Counted from the stretch's first letter, positions 8,998 to 19,287 are shown. The stretch is DNA of 64,000 nt from Chryseobacterium sp. C-71 (GCF_020911865.1 NZ_CP087131.1:2852001-2916000); one strand, 5' to 3'. The notes: a model not told the origin generated them from the letters alone. Numbers and translations: made by a program.

Positions 8998-10488
8998 AAA
9001 AAATTAAAATACATATATTTTGCTTTAATTGCCTCAATATCATTGATCAGCTGTGAACAGGATCTTGAAACTGCGCCAACCAATCAGGCAGATGAAGCTG
9101 AAATTTTCAAAACTGCAGAAAGTGCAGAAACGGTGATCAACGGAACTTGGGCAAAATTTAATGATGACGGTTCAACCTACGCTAACATCGGATATTCAAC
9201 CGTTTTAAGAACCAGCGATGCCATGGGAAGTGATGTTGCAGTTTTGACTAACAAATATGGGTTTCCATCTGCTTATGCATTTACTGATTTGGTGAATAAT
9301 ACTGGAGGTAGATCGCTTTATATCTGGACATCTTTATATTCTGTGATCAACAATATGAACAATGTGATTGCCAGAATTGATATTGCAGAAGGAACTCAAG
9401 AAAAGAAAAATCAAGTGAAAGGTCAGGCAAAAGCACTACGTGCTTTCTGTTATTTAAATCTTGCCAGCTTTTATCAGTTCAGTTATTTGAAAGACAAAAA
9501 TGCTCCGACCGCTCCGATTTATACCGAACCGGCAACTACCAATTCTGTCGGGAAGAAAAAAGCAAGCCTTGAAGAAATTTATACTTTAATTAAAAGTGAT
9601 TTGACGGATGCTGATCAGTTGCTTCAAAATTATTCCAGAAACAATAAAGATAAAATCGACCGTTTTGTAGTCAATGGATTGTTAGCAAGAGTTTATTTAA
9701 ATACCGGAGAATGGACCAATGCCATCGCTTCTGCAAAAATTGCTAGAACAGGATTTCCTTTAATGAATGCCGAAAAATATAAAGAAGGTTTCAACGATAT
9801 CACCAATGGAGAATGGATATGGGGACATGCACAAACTCAGGAACAGTCGGGTGAAAGCTACGCCTTCCACTTTTTGGATGTGTCATCTTCAGGAAGTTAT
9901 TACTACAGTTTTATGGCTGATCCTTATTTTAAAGATTTATTTGATACCAATGATATCCGCTATTCTCTGTTCTCATGGGACGGATTACCAGGAAGAGAAG
10001 GACTTTTGAGATATGCTAAATTTAAGTTTAAAGCTAATTTAATTGCTGATATAGTTTTCATGAGAGCAGCTGAAATGTATTTAATTGAAGCTGAAGCTGA
10101 AGCCAGAAGCGGAAATGTTGCAAATGCTATTACAGTTTTAAACCAATTAAAAACAGCTAGAAATGCCAATGTTTATATTGGTTCTCTTGCACAAAATGAT
10201 GTGATAAAAGAAGTTTTAATTGAAAGAAGAAAAGAGCTGTTCGGAGAAGGTTTCTCTCTCTCAGACATCATCAGAACACAGGGCAAAGTAGAAAGAAAAG
10301 CTTATGTCAATACAAGCGGACAACCGATTCAGGTGCAGATAACAACTCCTAATGGTACTGTGAAGACCGTTAATGGAAGAGGACATTCTATATTTGCTTT
10401 TCCTGATCAGTCGGCTTTTGCACCCAACAGCAGATATTATTTGTTTTCAATTCCGCAAAAGGAAATAGAGAACAACCCAAATTTATAG
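8995..10488 (+). CDS. SusD/RagB-type nutrient-binding lipoprotein
   Basis: SusD proteins cap the SusC barrel at the cell surface and bind the ligand. The 497 residues begin with a lipoprotein signal ending in SLISC (lipidated Cys20). The helical SusD core is indicated by segments such as GQAKALRAFCYLNLASFYQF, VNGLLARVYLNTGEW, FMRAAEMYLIEAEAEARSG and IKEVLIERRKELFGEG, all characteristic of the family's TPR-like helices. The C-terminal SIPQKEIENNPNL is a classic SusD ending. The gene follows susC after 127 bp that contain repeat element A, and is closed by a terminator. Cargo identity is not readable from the protein; the riboswitch points to sulfur metabolism. Confidence 0.93.
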   Translation: MKKLKYIYFALIASISLISCEQDLETAPTNQADEAEIFKTAESAETVINGTWAKFNDDGSTYANIGYSTVLRTSDAMGSDVAVLTNKYGFPSAYAFTDLVNNTGGRSLYIWTSLYSVINNMNNVIARIDIAEGTQEKKNQVKGQAKALRAFCYLNLASFYQFSYLKDKNAPTAPIYTEPATTNSVGKKKASLEEIYTLIKSDLTDADQLLQNYSRNNKDKIDRFVVNGLLARVYLNTGEWTNAIASAKIARTGFPLMNAEKYKEGFNDITNGEWIWGHAQTQEQSGESYAFHFLDVSSSGSYYYSFMADPYFKDLFDTNDIRYSLFSWDGLPGREGLLRYAKFKFKANLIADIVFMRAAEMYLIEAEAEARSGNVANAITVLNQLKTARNANVYIGSLAQNDVIKEVLIERRKELFGEGFSLSDIIRTQGKVERKAYVNTSGQPIQVQITTPNGTVKTVNGRGHSIFAFPDQSAFAPNSRYYLFSIPQKEIENNPNL

Positions 10489-10513
10489 TTTTGATTTTAT
10501 ATTTTTTTTAAGG

Positions 10514-10539
10514 ACCATTGCGTAATGCAGTGGTTTTTT
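10514..10539 (+). terminator. Intrinsic terminator after susD
   Basis: ACCATTGC (10514-10521) pairs with GCAGTGGT (10527-10534) around a 5-nt loop, with one T-G wobble, and runs into six T residues. Confidence 0.85.
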
Positions 10540-10602
10540 ATTTTGAAATTAAATTGATGATATTCCAAATTTCCTTTACAAAAAATCTCTACCTTTGTCA
10601 TA

Positions 10603-10926
10603 ATGAACCTATTCAGATTGATTTTAGCAATGTATTTCGTGGTGTTATCCGTAATGCCATGTGAAGACATACATAAACAATCCGGGTCAAATAAAACAGA
10701 ATTATCGTTCAGTCTCGACGAATCTCATTCTAAAGATAAAGGCGATATCTGTTCACCATTATGTATTTGCAATTGCTGTCAGATTACGGTTACAGCTTTT
10801 AAAATGGATGCTTTAGTGAATATTCCTAAGCAGATTCAAACCTATTTTTCCAAGAAAATTCTATTTCAGAAAAACAATTTTGCCTATCAGGTGTACGACC
10901 ATATCTGGCAACCGCCTAAGATTTAA
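10603..10926 (+). CDS. Small secreted Cys-rich protein (DUF6660-like)
   Basis: This 107-residue protein begins with a hydrophobic signal-like segment ending near SVMPCED. A central cysteine cluster CSPLCICNCC (about 51-60) is a plausible metal site, and the C-terminus ends in WQPPK. The pattern of short signal, Cys cluster and terminal Pro-Pro is seen in small Bacteroidetes proteins encoded beside metal efflux systems; I think it matches DUF6660 but cannot confirm. It precedes the RND exporter by 264 bp. A TACCTTTG -7 box (10590-10597) lies so close to the first ATG that the mRNA could be leaderless, or translation could begin at the ATG of codon 10. Confidence 0.65.
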   Translation: MNLFRLILAMYFVVLSVMPCEDIHKQSGSNKTELSFSLDESHSKDKGDICSPLCICNCCQITVTAFKMDALVNIPKQIQTYFSKKILFQKNNFAYQVYDHIWQPPKI

Positions 10927-11190
10927 TGTATTGATTTTAAATATTCCATGGGACTTTGCAATATCATTGCAGAGGTATTCATGATATTTTTGCATCTCAT
11001 TTTTAAATGAAGTGTAAAATATTCTCAATTAAAATTAACAGATTGCCTGTCTTTACATCTTTGCTAAGTAGAACGCCTTTGCGAACTTAAAAACGATTAG
11101 TAGTTAAAGAAAAATCTTTGCTCACTTTGCGTTAAAAAATTAAACGGCATTAAAAAACAAAACAGACAATCACAAATTAAATCTCAATTT

Positions 11191-14100
11191 GTGTTAGATA
11201 AAATCATAAAATTTAGCATCAAAAACAAGATCGTTATTGGCATAATGACTTTGCTTTTGATCATTTGGGGAGTTTGGAGTGCTTCCAGATTGCCCATCGA
11301 TGCGGTTCCTGATATTACCAATAATCAGGTTCAGATTATTACGGTTTGCCCGACTTTGGCGGGGCAGGAAGTAGAACAATTAGTCACTTTTCCAATTGAA
11401 CAAAGTATTGCTACCGTTCCCGATATAGAAGAAACCCGAAGTATTTCAAGATTCGGATTATCGGTAATCACTGTTGTTTTTAAAGATAAAGTAGATATTT
11501 ATTTTGCCCGACAATTAATTAATGAAAGATTAAAGCAAGCCGAAGAAAATATCCCCAAAGGAATTGGAACTCCTGAATTAGCGCCTGTCAGTACAGGATT
11601 GGGCGAAGTCTACCAATATATTTTACATCCTAAAAAAGGGAGTGAGAAAAAATACAATGCGAAAGATCTCCGCACAATGCAGGATTGGATTGTTTCCCGA
11701 CAATTATACGGAACAGAAGGAGTTGCTGAGGTCAATAGTTTCGGAGGCGAATTGAAACAATATGAAGTTTCGGTAAATCCTAATCGCCTAAAAGCAATGG
11801 GCGTAAGCGTTGCAGATATTTTCACAGCCCTTGAAAAGAACAATCAAAATACAGGCGGAGCGTATATTGACAAAAAACCAAATGCCTATTTCATCCGAGG
11901 AATTGGTTTGGCAACTTCTATTAATGATGTTAAAAATATTGCGGTAAAAAATACAGGGAGTATTCCTGTTTTTGTCAAAGATGTCGCAGATGTTCGTTTT
12001 GGCCATGCAACCCGTTACGGCGCAATGACATACAATGGGCAAACCGATGCCGTTGGTGGAGTGGTTATGATGTTGAAAGGAGCCAACAGCAACGATGTTG
12101 TTAACAGAATTAAAGAAAAAATTCCGACCATTCAAAAATCGTTGCCTGCAGATATTGTAATCGAACCATTTTTAGACAGAACTGATTTGGTAGGTCGAGC
12201 CATCAGCACAGTAGAAAAGAATTTAATTGAAGGAGCATTGATCGTAATCTTCGTTTTAGTCTTATTTCTCGGAAATTTTAGGGCAGGATTGATCGTAGCT
12301 TCAGCAATTCCTTTATCATTATTATTTGCTTTGGGAATGATGAATGTTTTCGGAGTGAGTGCTAATTTAATGAGCCTCGGTGCGATCGATTTCGGATTGA
12401 TTGTAGACGGAGCTGTAATTATTGTTGAAGCCACTTTACATCATTTAGGGTTAAAGAAATCCGTCCAAAGATTAACACAAAGCGAAATGGATGAGGAAGT
12501 TTTTCTATCCGCTTCAAAAATCCGTGGAAGTGCCGCTTTTGGAGAAATTATCATTCTGATTGTATACATTCCGATTCTTACGTTGGTAGGAATTGAAGGT
12601 AAAATGTTCTCACCAATGGCTAAAACAGTTGGTTTTGCAATTTTGGGAGCGTTAATCCTTTCACTGACCTACATTCCGATGATGTGCGCACTTTTCCTTT
12701 CGAAGAAAACAACTTACAAAGAAAATTTTTCGGATAAAATGATGAATTGGCTTCAAAAAATGTATCAACGCTTATTACAGAAAGCCATTAAAATTAAATA
12801 TATAATTGTTGGGCTCACCGTTTTGTTATTTTCAATTTCAGCATTGATTTTTAGCAGAATGGGTGGTGAGTTTATTCCACAGTTACAGGAGGGAGATTTT
12901 GCCTTTCATTGTATTTTACCACAGGGAAGTTCATTAAGTCAGAGTATCGAAACTTCAATGCAGGCTTCAAGAGTTATTAAGCAATTTGATGAGGTGAAAA
13001 TGGTAGTCGGAAAAACAGGTTCAGCCGAAGTCCCTACAGATCCGATGCCGCCGGAAGCCAGCGATTTAATTATTGTGTTGAAACCTCAAAAAGAATGGAA
13101 ATCCAAAAAGTCATATACGGAATTGGCCGATGAAATCACCGAAAAACTGGAAGTGATTCCCGGAGTTTTCTTTGAAGCAAATCAGCCGATCCAAATGCGT
13201 TTTAATGAATTAATGACAGGGATCCGACAAGATGTTGCAGTAAAGATCTTCGGTGAAAATATGGATACACTTTCTATTTATGCTGATAAAGTAAGCAAAG
13301 TCATTCAAAATGTTGAGGGAGCAACTTCTCCACAAGTTGAAAGAGTGGGTGGACTCCCACAAATCAACGTTACCTACGACAGAACGAGAATTGCTAATTA
13401 CGGATTGAATGTAGAAGATGTCAACAATGTTTTAAGTACGGCGTTTGCAGGAAAAACTGCCGGTCAAATCTTTGAAAATGAAAGACGCTTTGATTTGGTG
13501 GTGAGATTAGACAGTCTGTATCGGACAGATATTGATGATGTCAGCAATTTAATGGTTCCAACCAATACCGGAACTCAGGTTCCATTATCTCAGGTGGCAA
13601 ATATTGAATATAAATTGGGACCTGCACAAATTAGCCGTGAAGCAGGTAAACGAAGAATTGTCGTTGGTTTTAATGTAAAAGGAAGAGATGTAGAAAGTGT
13701 TGTGAAAGATATTCAGCAAAAATTAGAAAAAGATGTAAAGCTTCCATCAGGATATTATTTTACGTACGGTGGTCAGTTTGAAAATTTAAAAGAAGCCAGT
13801 CAAAGATTGATGATTGCCGTTCCGGTGTCGCTTCTCCTGATCTTTATGTTGCTGTATTTCACATTCCATTCATTTAAACAGGCAACTTTAATATTTACAG
13901 CGATTCCAATGAGTGCGATCGGAGGTATTTTTGCTCTTTTGTTGAGAGGAATGCCTTTCAGTATCAGCGCCGGAATTGGTTTTATCGCATTATTCGGAGT
14001 GGCGGTTCTTAACGGAATTGTTTTGATCGGAACATTCAATCAATTAGAAAAAGAGGGAGTCTCGGATGTGTTTAAAAGGGTAATTGAAGGAACGAAAACC

Positions 14101-15555
14101 AGATTAAGACCTGTTTTAATGACGGCAACGGTAGCTTCTTTCGGATTTTTACCGATGGCAATAAGCACAAGTGCTGGAGCAGAAGTTCAGAAACCATTAG
14201 CCACGGTTGTTATTGGAGGATTACTCTCTGCAACTTTCCTTACTTTATTCGTCTTGCCGATGTTGTATATTATTTTTAATTCTAAAATTAATCTTAAAGA
14301 TAAATTGCTGAAAAAACCTTTAACAGTAATCATTTTAATAGGAACTTTATTTTTAGGTCAAAATTTGAAAGCCCAAAGTTCAAGAGAAATTTCTTTGAAT
14401 CAGGCGATAGGATTACTGCATGAAAATAATCCTTCTATCAAAGCAAAAGATCTTAATATTCAGTCTTCCGAAGCCTTAAAACCGACCGCAAAAGAAATTC
14501 CAAAACTGGATTTCAGTGCGCAGCTCGGACAATACAACAGTCCGAAATTTGATCAGTCTTTTGCTATCTCACAAACGATTCCGTTTCCAACGTTATTTAA
14601 AGCCAGAAAAGAATTGATTCAGGAGGAGATCAAAACCAAAAAAATTGAAAAACAGGCTACCGAAAATGAATTGATAAAACAGGTTAGATCCTATTTTTAT
14701 CAGATCGAATATTTGCAGTACAATCAAGCAAAATTAAAATATCTCGACAGTTTGTATGGCGATTTCATAAGAATTGCAACGGTGAGATTCAAAGCAGGAG
14801 ATATTAAAAAGATCGAAATTAATACTGCCGAAACCCAAAAAGGAGAGATCAATCTTTTGTTTCAGCAGAATAAGGTTTATTTAAATAATGCCTATAAAAA
14901 TTTAAAGGTTTTGTTGAATACGGATGAAGATATTTCCTTTCCTGATTCTCAAAAATATGAACCGTTAAAAGTAGAATATCTTCTAGACAGTGCAACGGTA
15001 GAAAATCATCCGTCAATTCAGATTTTTAAACAAAATATGGAAGTGCTTGAAAAGAATAAAAATGTTGAAAAAGCGCAAGGCTTACCAGATTTCAGCATTG
15101 GATATACCAATCAGTCGTTGATAGGTTTTCACACCCTAAATGGACAGGAAAAATACTATGGCGCTGAAAATAGATTTAATTCTGTAAGTATTGGAGTGGC
15201 TATTCCATTGACTTTCGGGGCTACAAAAGCAAAAATAAAATCGTTGGAATATCAAAAGCAGATGGAGGAAAATAATGCGAAGGTCCAACAGCAGCAATTG
15301 GGTGCTCAACTAAAAAATTCGTTAAGCCAGTATCAGCAAGATCTTCAGCAGTATCAGTATTATTTAAATCAAGCGATTCCTAATGCGAAAAGTATTGTAA
15401 AAGCAGCTCAGTTAGGTTATAAAACAGGAGAAATCTCTTATGTAGAATATTTGTTTGCTCTTCAAACAGCAACCAATATCGAACTGAAATATTTGCAATC
15501 TATTCAGCAGGTGAATCAAACTGTGGTCAACATTAATTCTTTAATCAACAAATAA
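11191..15555 (+). CDS. czcA: CzcA-type RND heavy-metal exporter fused to TolC/CzcC domain
   Basis: Residues 1 to about 1035 form a complete heavy-metal-efflux RND pump that uses the proton gradient to export divalent cations. The proton-relay signature GAIDFGLIVDGAVIIVE (about 397-413) is the form found in Zn/Co/Cd exporters rather than the Cu/Ag type CusA. Residues about 1062-1454 form an outer-membrane TolC/CzcC-like channel (SLNQAIGLLHENNPSIKAKD, coiled-coil helices). Between them lies a second hydrophobic, signal-peptide-like stretch (TVIILIGTLFLGQNLKAQ), so the fusion may be cut in the periplasm. The start is GTG, judged from the family N-terminus LDKIIKFSIKNK. The adaptor gene begins 2 nt after the stop. 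Confidence 0.93.
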   Translation: MLDKIIKFSIKNKIVIGIMTLLLIIWGVWSASRLPIDAVPDITNNQVQIITVCPTLAGQEVEQLVTFPIEQSIATVPDIEETRSISRFGLSVITVVFKDKVDIYFARQLINERLKQAEENIPKGIGTPELAPVSTGLGEVYQYILHPKKGSEKKYNAKDLRTMQDWIVSRQLYGTEGVAEVNSFGGELKQYEVSVNPNRLKAMGVSVADIFTALEKNNQNTGGAYIDKKPNAYFIRGIGLATSINDVKNIAVKNTGSIPVFVKDVADVRFGHATRYGAMTYNGQTDAVGGVVMMLKGANSNDVVNRIKEKIPTIQKSLPADIVIEPFLDRTDLVGRAISTVEKNLIEGALIVIFVLVLFLGNFRAGLIVASAIPLSLLFALGMMNVFGVSANLMSLGAIDFGLIVDGAVIIVEATLHHLGLKKSVQRLTQSEMDEEVFLSASKIRGSAAFGEIIILIVYIPILTLVGIEGKMFSPMAKTVGFAILGALILSLTYIPMMCALFLSKKTTYKENFSDKMMNWLQKMYQRLLQKAIKIKYIIVGLTVLLFSISALIFSRMGGEFIPQLQEGDFAFHCILPQGSSLSQSIETSMQASRVIKQFDEVKMVVGKTGSAEVPTDPMPPEASDLIIVLKPQKEWKSKKSYTELADEITEKLEVIPGVFFEANQPIQMRFNELMTGIRQDVAVKIFGENMDTLSIYADKVSKVIQNVEGATSPQVERVGGLPQINVTYDRTRIANYGLNVEDVNNVLSTAFAGKTAGQIFENERRFDLVVRLDSLYRTDIDDVSNLMVPTNTGTQVPLSQVANIEYKLGPAQISREAGKRRIVVGFNVKGRDVESVVKDIQQKLEKDVKLPSGYYFTYGGQFENLKEASQRLMIAVPVSLLLIFMLLYFTFHSFKQATLIFTAIPMSAIGGIFALLLRGMPFSISAGIGFIALFGVAVLNGIVLIGTFNQLEKEGVSDVFKRVIEGTKTRLRPVLMTATVASFGFLPMAISTSAGAEVQKPLATVVIGGLLSATFLTLFVLPMLYIIFNSKINLKDKLLKKPLTVIILIGTLFLGQNLKAQSSREISLNQAIGLLHENNPSIKAKDLNIQSSEALKPTAKEIPKLDFSAQLGQYNSPKFDQSFAISQTIPFPTLFKARKELIQEEIKTKKIEKQATENELIKQVRSYFYQIEYLQYNQAKLKYLDSLYGDFIRIATVRFKAGDIKKIEINTAETQKGEINLLFQQNKVYLNNAYKNLKVLLNTDEDISFPDSQKYEPLKVEYLLDSATVENHPSIQIFKQNMEVLEKNKNVEKAQGLPDFSIGYTNQSLIGFHTLNGQEKYYGAENRFNSVSIGVAIPLTFGATKAKIKSLEYQKQMEENNAKVQQQQLGAQLKNSLSQYQQDLQQYQYYLNQAIPNAKSIVKAAQLGYKTGEISYVEYLFALQTATNIELKYLQSIQQVNQTVVNINSLINK

Positions 15556-15556
15556 A

Positions 15557-16780
15557 ATGAAATTAAAATTTAATATCATCATAATCATTCTTCTGTCATT
15601 TTTTCTAGCGAGTTGTGGAAAATCTGAAAAAGCGGAAGAACCAAAAGAGCAAACCGAAGAACATTCAGAACATGAAAGTTCGGAATTTGCAGAATTGACT
15701 CAAGATCAAATGGATGCAGTCGGCATTACATTAGGACAAATTGAAATGAAAGAGCTCACATCGATCGTTAAAGCCAACGGTGCGTTGAGTGTTCCCAATA
15801 ACAACAAAGCCAGCGCAACTTCTTTATACGGCGGAGTAATTAAAAAATTAAATGTTCAGGTTGGAGATTATGTGAAAAAAGGTCAGGTGATCGCTACGAT
15901 TGCCAATCCGGAGTTTATTCAATTGCAGGAAGATTATTTAACAACAGGAAGTAGAATCACTTTTGCAGAACAGGAATATAGAAGACAGAAAGAACTTTTC
16001 GATAACGATGCCGGAGCGAAAAAAAATCTACAAAATGCAGATGCCGAATTAAAAACATTAAGAACAAAAAGAGCTTCTTTACAAAGACAGATTCAGATGA
16101 TGGGAATCAGCCCTGGAAATGTTTCCAATAAAAATTTAAGATCCGGACTTGCTGTTACAGCGCCAATTAGTGGAACAATCAGTAATATTTTATTGCAGAT
16201 CGGAAGTTATATTGATGTTTCATCGCCTGTTGCTGAAATTGTCGATAATAGCTCTTTACATCTTGATTTACAGGTTTTTGAGAAGGATTTACCATTGATA
16301 AAAGTGGGGCAGAAGATTCATTTTACGTTGACCAATAGCCCGGTTGCCGAATATGATGCTGAGGTCTACAGCATCGGAACAGCTTTTGAAAATCAAAGTA
16401 AAACCATTCCGATTCATTGTAAAGTAAAAGGAAATAAAAATGGTTTGATTGATGGAATGAATGCCACCGCAGTGGTAAGTTTAGATAACCGATTAATGTC
16501 TGCCGTTCCTAACACAGCTATCACAAGCGCTGACGGAAAAGATTATATTTTTCTCGTGAGTGATAAAAAGACAGAAAACCATAAAGATGAAAAATCTCAG
16601 GAAAAACACAACGAAAAAACTGTTAACTTTGAGAAAGTAGAAGTGGTAAAAGGGACTTCCGAAATGGGTTATACTGCAATTACACCTGTGAAATCTATTC
16701 CTGAAAATGCAAAAATCGCAATAAAAGGAGCGTTTTTCATTAATGCTAAATTGACGAATTCTGGAGAACACGAACATTAA
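15557..16780 (+). CDS. czcB: RND efflux periplasmic adaptor (CzcB-like)
   Basis: The membrane fusion protein bridges the RND pump and the outer-membrane channel in the periplasm. The 407 residues start with a lipoprotein signal ending in FFLASC (Cys20), followed by an acidic His-containing linker (EEHSEHESSE) that may bind metal. The lipoyl/barrel-sandwich hybrid halves are GGVIKKLNVQVGDYVKKGQ and VTAPISGTISNILLQIGSYI, flanking an alpha-hairpin of about 90 residues. A second His/Lys-rich stretch lies near residues 340-355. The ATG sits 2 nt after the czcA-TolC stop, and a Fur-family regulator follows after 12 nt, so all belong to one operon. Confidence 0.93.
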   Translation: MKLKFNIIIIILLSFFLASCGKSEKAEEPKEQTEEHSEHESSEFAELTQDQMDAVGITLGQIEMKELTSIVKANGALSVPNNNKASATSLYGGVIKKLNVQVGDYVKKGQVIATIANPEFIQLQEDYLTTGSRITFAEQEYRRQKELFDNDAGAKKNLQNADAELKTLRTKRASLQRQIQMMGISPGNVSNKNLRSGLAVTAPISGTISNILLQIGSYIDVSSPVAEIVDNSSLHLDLQVFEKDLPLIKVGQKIHFTLTNSPVAEYDAEVYSIGTAFENQSKTIPIHCKVKGNKNGLIDGMNATAVVSLDNRLMSAVPNTAITSADGKDYIFLVSDKKTENHKDEKSQEKHNEKTVNFEKVEVVKGTSEMGYTAITPVKSIPENAKIAIKGAFFINAKLTNSGEHEH

Positions 16781-16792
16781 TTTTCAAAAAAT

Positions 16793-17212
16793 ATGAAAAA
16801 AGATATTGAAAATAAATTAATAGATAAAAATACCAAGCCTACAAGCATGAGGATTTTGGTGTATGATTTTTTGAGTTCCCAGGAAGCAGCTTTGTCATTA
16901 TCAGAAATTGAAAATTATTTTGAAAATGCCGACCGAACCACAATTTACAGAACATTAAAAACCTTCGAAGAAAAAGGAATTGTTCACAGTATTCAGGAAA
17001 ATACCACGACAAAGTATAAGCTTTGCCACGATGGTTGCGACGAGACAACACATAAAGACTGGCATCTTCATTTTTACTGTAAAATCTGTAAACAGACCAC
17101 TTGTAAAGAAGATATTTCCTTTCCCGAAAATATGCAGACGAATTTCAGGATTGATGAGATCAGGCTTTTTGCCAAAGGAATTTGTGAAAACTGTTTGGAA
17201 AGTTTGCAATAG
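16793..17212 (+). CDS. Fur-family metal-responsive repressor (Zur-like)
   Basis: This 139-residue protein has the Fur layout: an N-terminal winged helix whose recognition region reads DRTTIYRTLKTFEEKGIVH (48-66), then a dimerisation domain with structural zinc pairs Cys96-x2-Cys99 and Cys131-x2-Cys134. HLHFYCKIC (91-99) supplies the usual regulatory histidines. Fur-type regulators bind DNA when loaded with Fe, Zn, Mn or Ni, or as peroxide sensors. The position between a Zn/Co/Cd exporter and a Zn-type P-ATPase suggests zinc sensing. Fur proteins usually repress uptake under metal excess, so control of an exporter could be indirect or inverse. Confidence 0.88.
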   Translation: MKKDIENKLIDKNTKPTSMRILVYDFLSSQEAALSLSEIENYFENADRTTIYRTLKTFEEKGIVHSIQENTTTKYKLCHDGCDETTHKDWHLHFYCKICKQTTCKEDISFPENMQTNFRIDEIRLFAKGICENCLESLQ

Positions 17213-17257
17213 TATTGCATTGAGTTTAGACCTAAATTTGATTAAAATTATTCAGTT

Positions 17258-19210
17258 ATGGAAGAGTGTTGCAGTACAAAATCAAAAAAAGAACATAATC
17301 ACAATCATGAAGGTCATGACCACGACCATTCTCATGATACGGGAGATCAATCTACGTTTCAGATGTTTCTTCCTGCGATTATCTCTTTTTCTTTATTATT
17401 AATAGGAATAGCTTTAGATTATTATATAAAACCTGACTGGTTTTCGGGCTGGATTCGCTTGGTTTGGTATTTAATTGCTTACGTTCCTGTCGGACTTCCA
17501 GTTTTGAAAGAGGCCTACGAAAGCATCACGAAAGGTGATGTGTTTTCAGAGTTTTTCCTAATGGGAATCGCAACTGTAGGCGCTTTTGCAATCGGAGAAT
17601 ATCCCGAAGGTGTAGCGGTCATGTTGTTTTATTCTGTAGGTGAAGTTTTTCAGGCAATGGCAGTGACCAAAGCCAAGTCGAATATAAAATCTCTTCTTGA
17701 TCAGCGTCCTGATGAAGTTACCGTTTTAGAAAATGGCAAACCGAAGTTGGTGAAAGCTGTCGATGCAAAAATTGGGGATATTATTCAGTTAAAATCGGGG
17801 GAGAAATTAGGATTAGACGGCGAATTGCTTTCAGATAAATCATCTTTCAACACTTCTGCACTTACCGGAGAAAGTAAACCCGACACCAAAATAAAAGGTG
17901 AAACTGTTTTAGCAGGAATGATCAATTTGAATACCGTAAGTCAAATTAAAGTTACTGCTTCATTTAAAGACAGTAAGTTGAGCAAAATCTTAGAATTGGT
18001 TCAGAATGCGACATCTCAAAAAGCTCCTACAGAACTTTTCATCAGAAAATTTGCGAAAATTTACACCCCAATCGTTGTATTTATGGCGATAGGAATTACT
18101 TTGTTACCGTATTTTTTTATTGAAAATTATCAGTTTAAAGAATGGCTCTACAAAGCATTGGTTTTCTTGGTTATCTCTTGTCCTTGTGCGTTGGTTATTT
18201 CTATTCCACTAGGATACTTTGGTGGAATTGGAGCAGGAAGTCGTAACGGAATTTTAATTAAAGGAAGTAATTTCTTAGATATTTTAGCCAATATTCAGAA
18301 TGTGGTGATGGATAAAACCGGAACGATGACTGAAGGCGTTTTTAAAGTGCAGGAAGTTCATTTTAATAAAGAATTTAATCAGGAAAAAATTTTAAAATTT
18401 GTCAATGTTTTAGAAAGCCAAAGCACACATCCCGTTGCAACTGCAATTCATGAGTTTGTGGGCGAAGTAGATCATTCAATTCAGTTAGAAAATGTAGAAG
18501 AAATTGCAGGACAAGGTTTAAAAGCAGACATCGACGGCAAGGAAATTTTAGTCGGAAATTTAAAACTCATGAAGCAGTTCAATATTTCATTTGATGTAAA
18601 TATTGAAAAGATTGTCTACACTTTAATTGCCGTCGCTTATGATAAAAAGTTTGTTGGTTATCTTACAATTGCAGATAGTATTAAAGAAGATGCTCAATTA
18701 ACGATTAACAAATTAAAATCATTGGGTGTAAAAACAACCATGTTAAGTGGTGACAAAACTTCCGTTGTAAAATTTGTTGCGGATAAATTAGGAATTGAAA
18801 ATGCGTATGGCGACTTACTTCCAGAAGATAAAGTCAATAAGGTAAAAGAAATCAAAGCGAAAAATCAAACAGTAGCTTTTGTAGGAGACGGCGTGAATGA
18901 TGCTCCTGTTGTTGCTTTAAGCGACGTGGGAATAGCAATGGGCGGTTTAGGAAGTGATGCCACCATTGAAACTGCTGATATCGTTATTCAGGATGACCAG
19001 CCAAGTAAAATTCCAATGGCAATCAATATAGGAAAACAAACTAAAAAAATAGTTTGGCAAAATATTATTCTGGCATTTGCCGTCAAAGCCATCGTTCTGA
19101 TTCTCGGAGCAGGCGGTTTAGCAACAATGTGGGAAGCTGTTTTTGCCGATGTCGGTGTTGCATTGTTGGCGATATTAAATGCAGTGAGAATTCAAAGAAT
19201 GAAGTTTTGA
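17258..19210 (+). CDS. P1B-type heavy-metal ATPase (Zn/Cd/Pb class)
   Basis: This 650-residue ATPase pumps metal out of the cytoplasm. It carries the metal-site motif SCPCAL (about 306-311), the phosphorylation site DKTGTMTEG (about 351-359), the actuator loop TGES, and the hinge GDGVNDAPV. The last membrane helix contains MWEAVFADVGVALLAI, whose aspartate is characteristic of the Zn/Cd/Pb subclass. The N-terminus lacks a CxxC metal-binding domain and instead has ECC and a His-rich stretch (residues 3-30). It ends the export operon begun by the RND pump. Zn(II) export is the likeliest function. Confidence 0.94.
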   Translation: MEECCSTKSKKEHNHNHEGHDHDHSHDTGDQSTFQMFLPAIISFSLLLIGIALDYYIKPDWFSGWIRLVWYLIAYVPVGLPVLKEAYESITKGDVFSEFFLMGIATVGAFAIGEYPEGVAVMLFYSVGEVFQAMAVTKAKSNIKSLLDQRPDEVTVLENGKPKLVKAVDAKIGDIIQLKSGEKLGLDGELLSDKSSFNTSALTGESKPDTKIKGETVLAGMINLNTVSQIKVTASFKDSKLSKILELVQNATSQKAPTELFIRKFAKIYTPIVVFMAIGITLLPYFFIENYQFKEWLYKALVFLVISCPCALVISIPLGYFGGIGAGSRNGILIKGSNFLDILANIQNVVMDKTGTMTEGVFKVQEVHFNKEFNQEKILKFVNVLESQSTHPVATAIHEFVGEVDHSIQLENVEEIAGQGLKADIDGKEILVGNLKLMKQFNISFDVNIEKIVYTLIAVAYDKKFVGYLTIADSIKEDAQLTINKLKSLGVKTTMLSGDKTSVVKFVADKLGIENAYGDLLPEDKVNKVKEIKAKNQTVAFVGDGVNDAPVVALSDVGIAMGGLGSDATIETADIVIQDDQPSKIPMAINIGKQTKKIVWQNIILAFAVKAIVLILGAGGLATMWEAVFADVGVALLAILNAVRIQRMKF

Positions 19211-19287
19211 TGAGCTAGAAGACTGAAGCTGGGAGATGGAAGTTTACAAATAAACTGTAAATCTTTGGATGCATTTTTATCAATAGG

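Noticed and set aside
9767..10009. Plus-strand 80-codon frame inside susD
   Set aside because: Overlaps the strongly supported SusD frame and has no family features.
10927..11190. Hidden gene in the gap before the RND pump
   Set aside because: Only AT-rich sequence and a degenerate repeat-like stretch were found; no frame has a convincing start and length.
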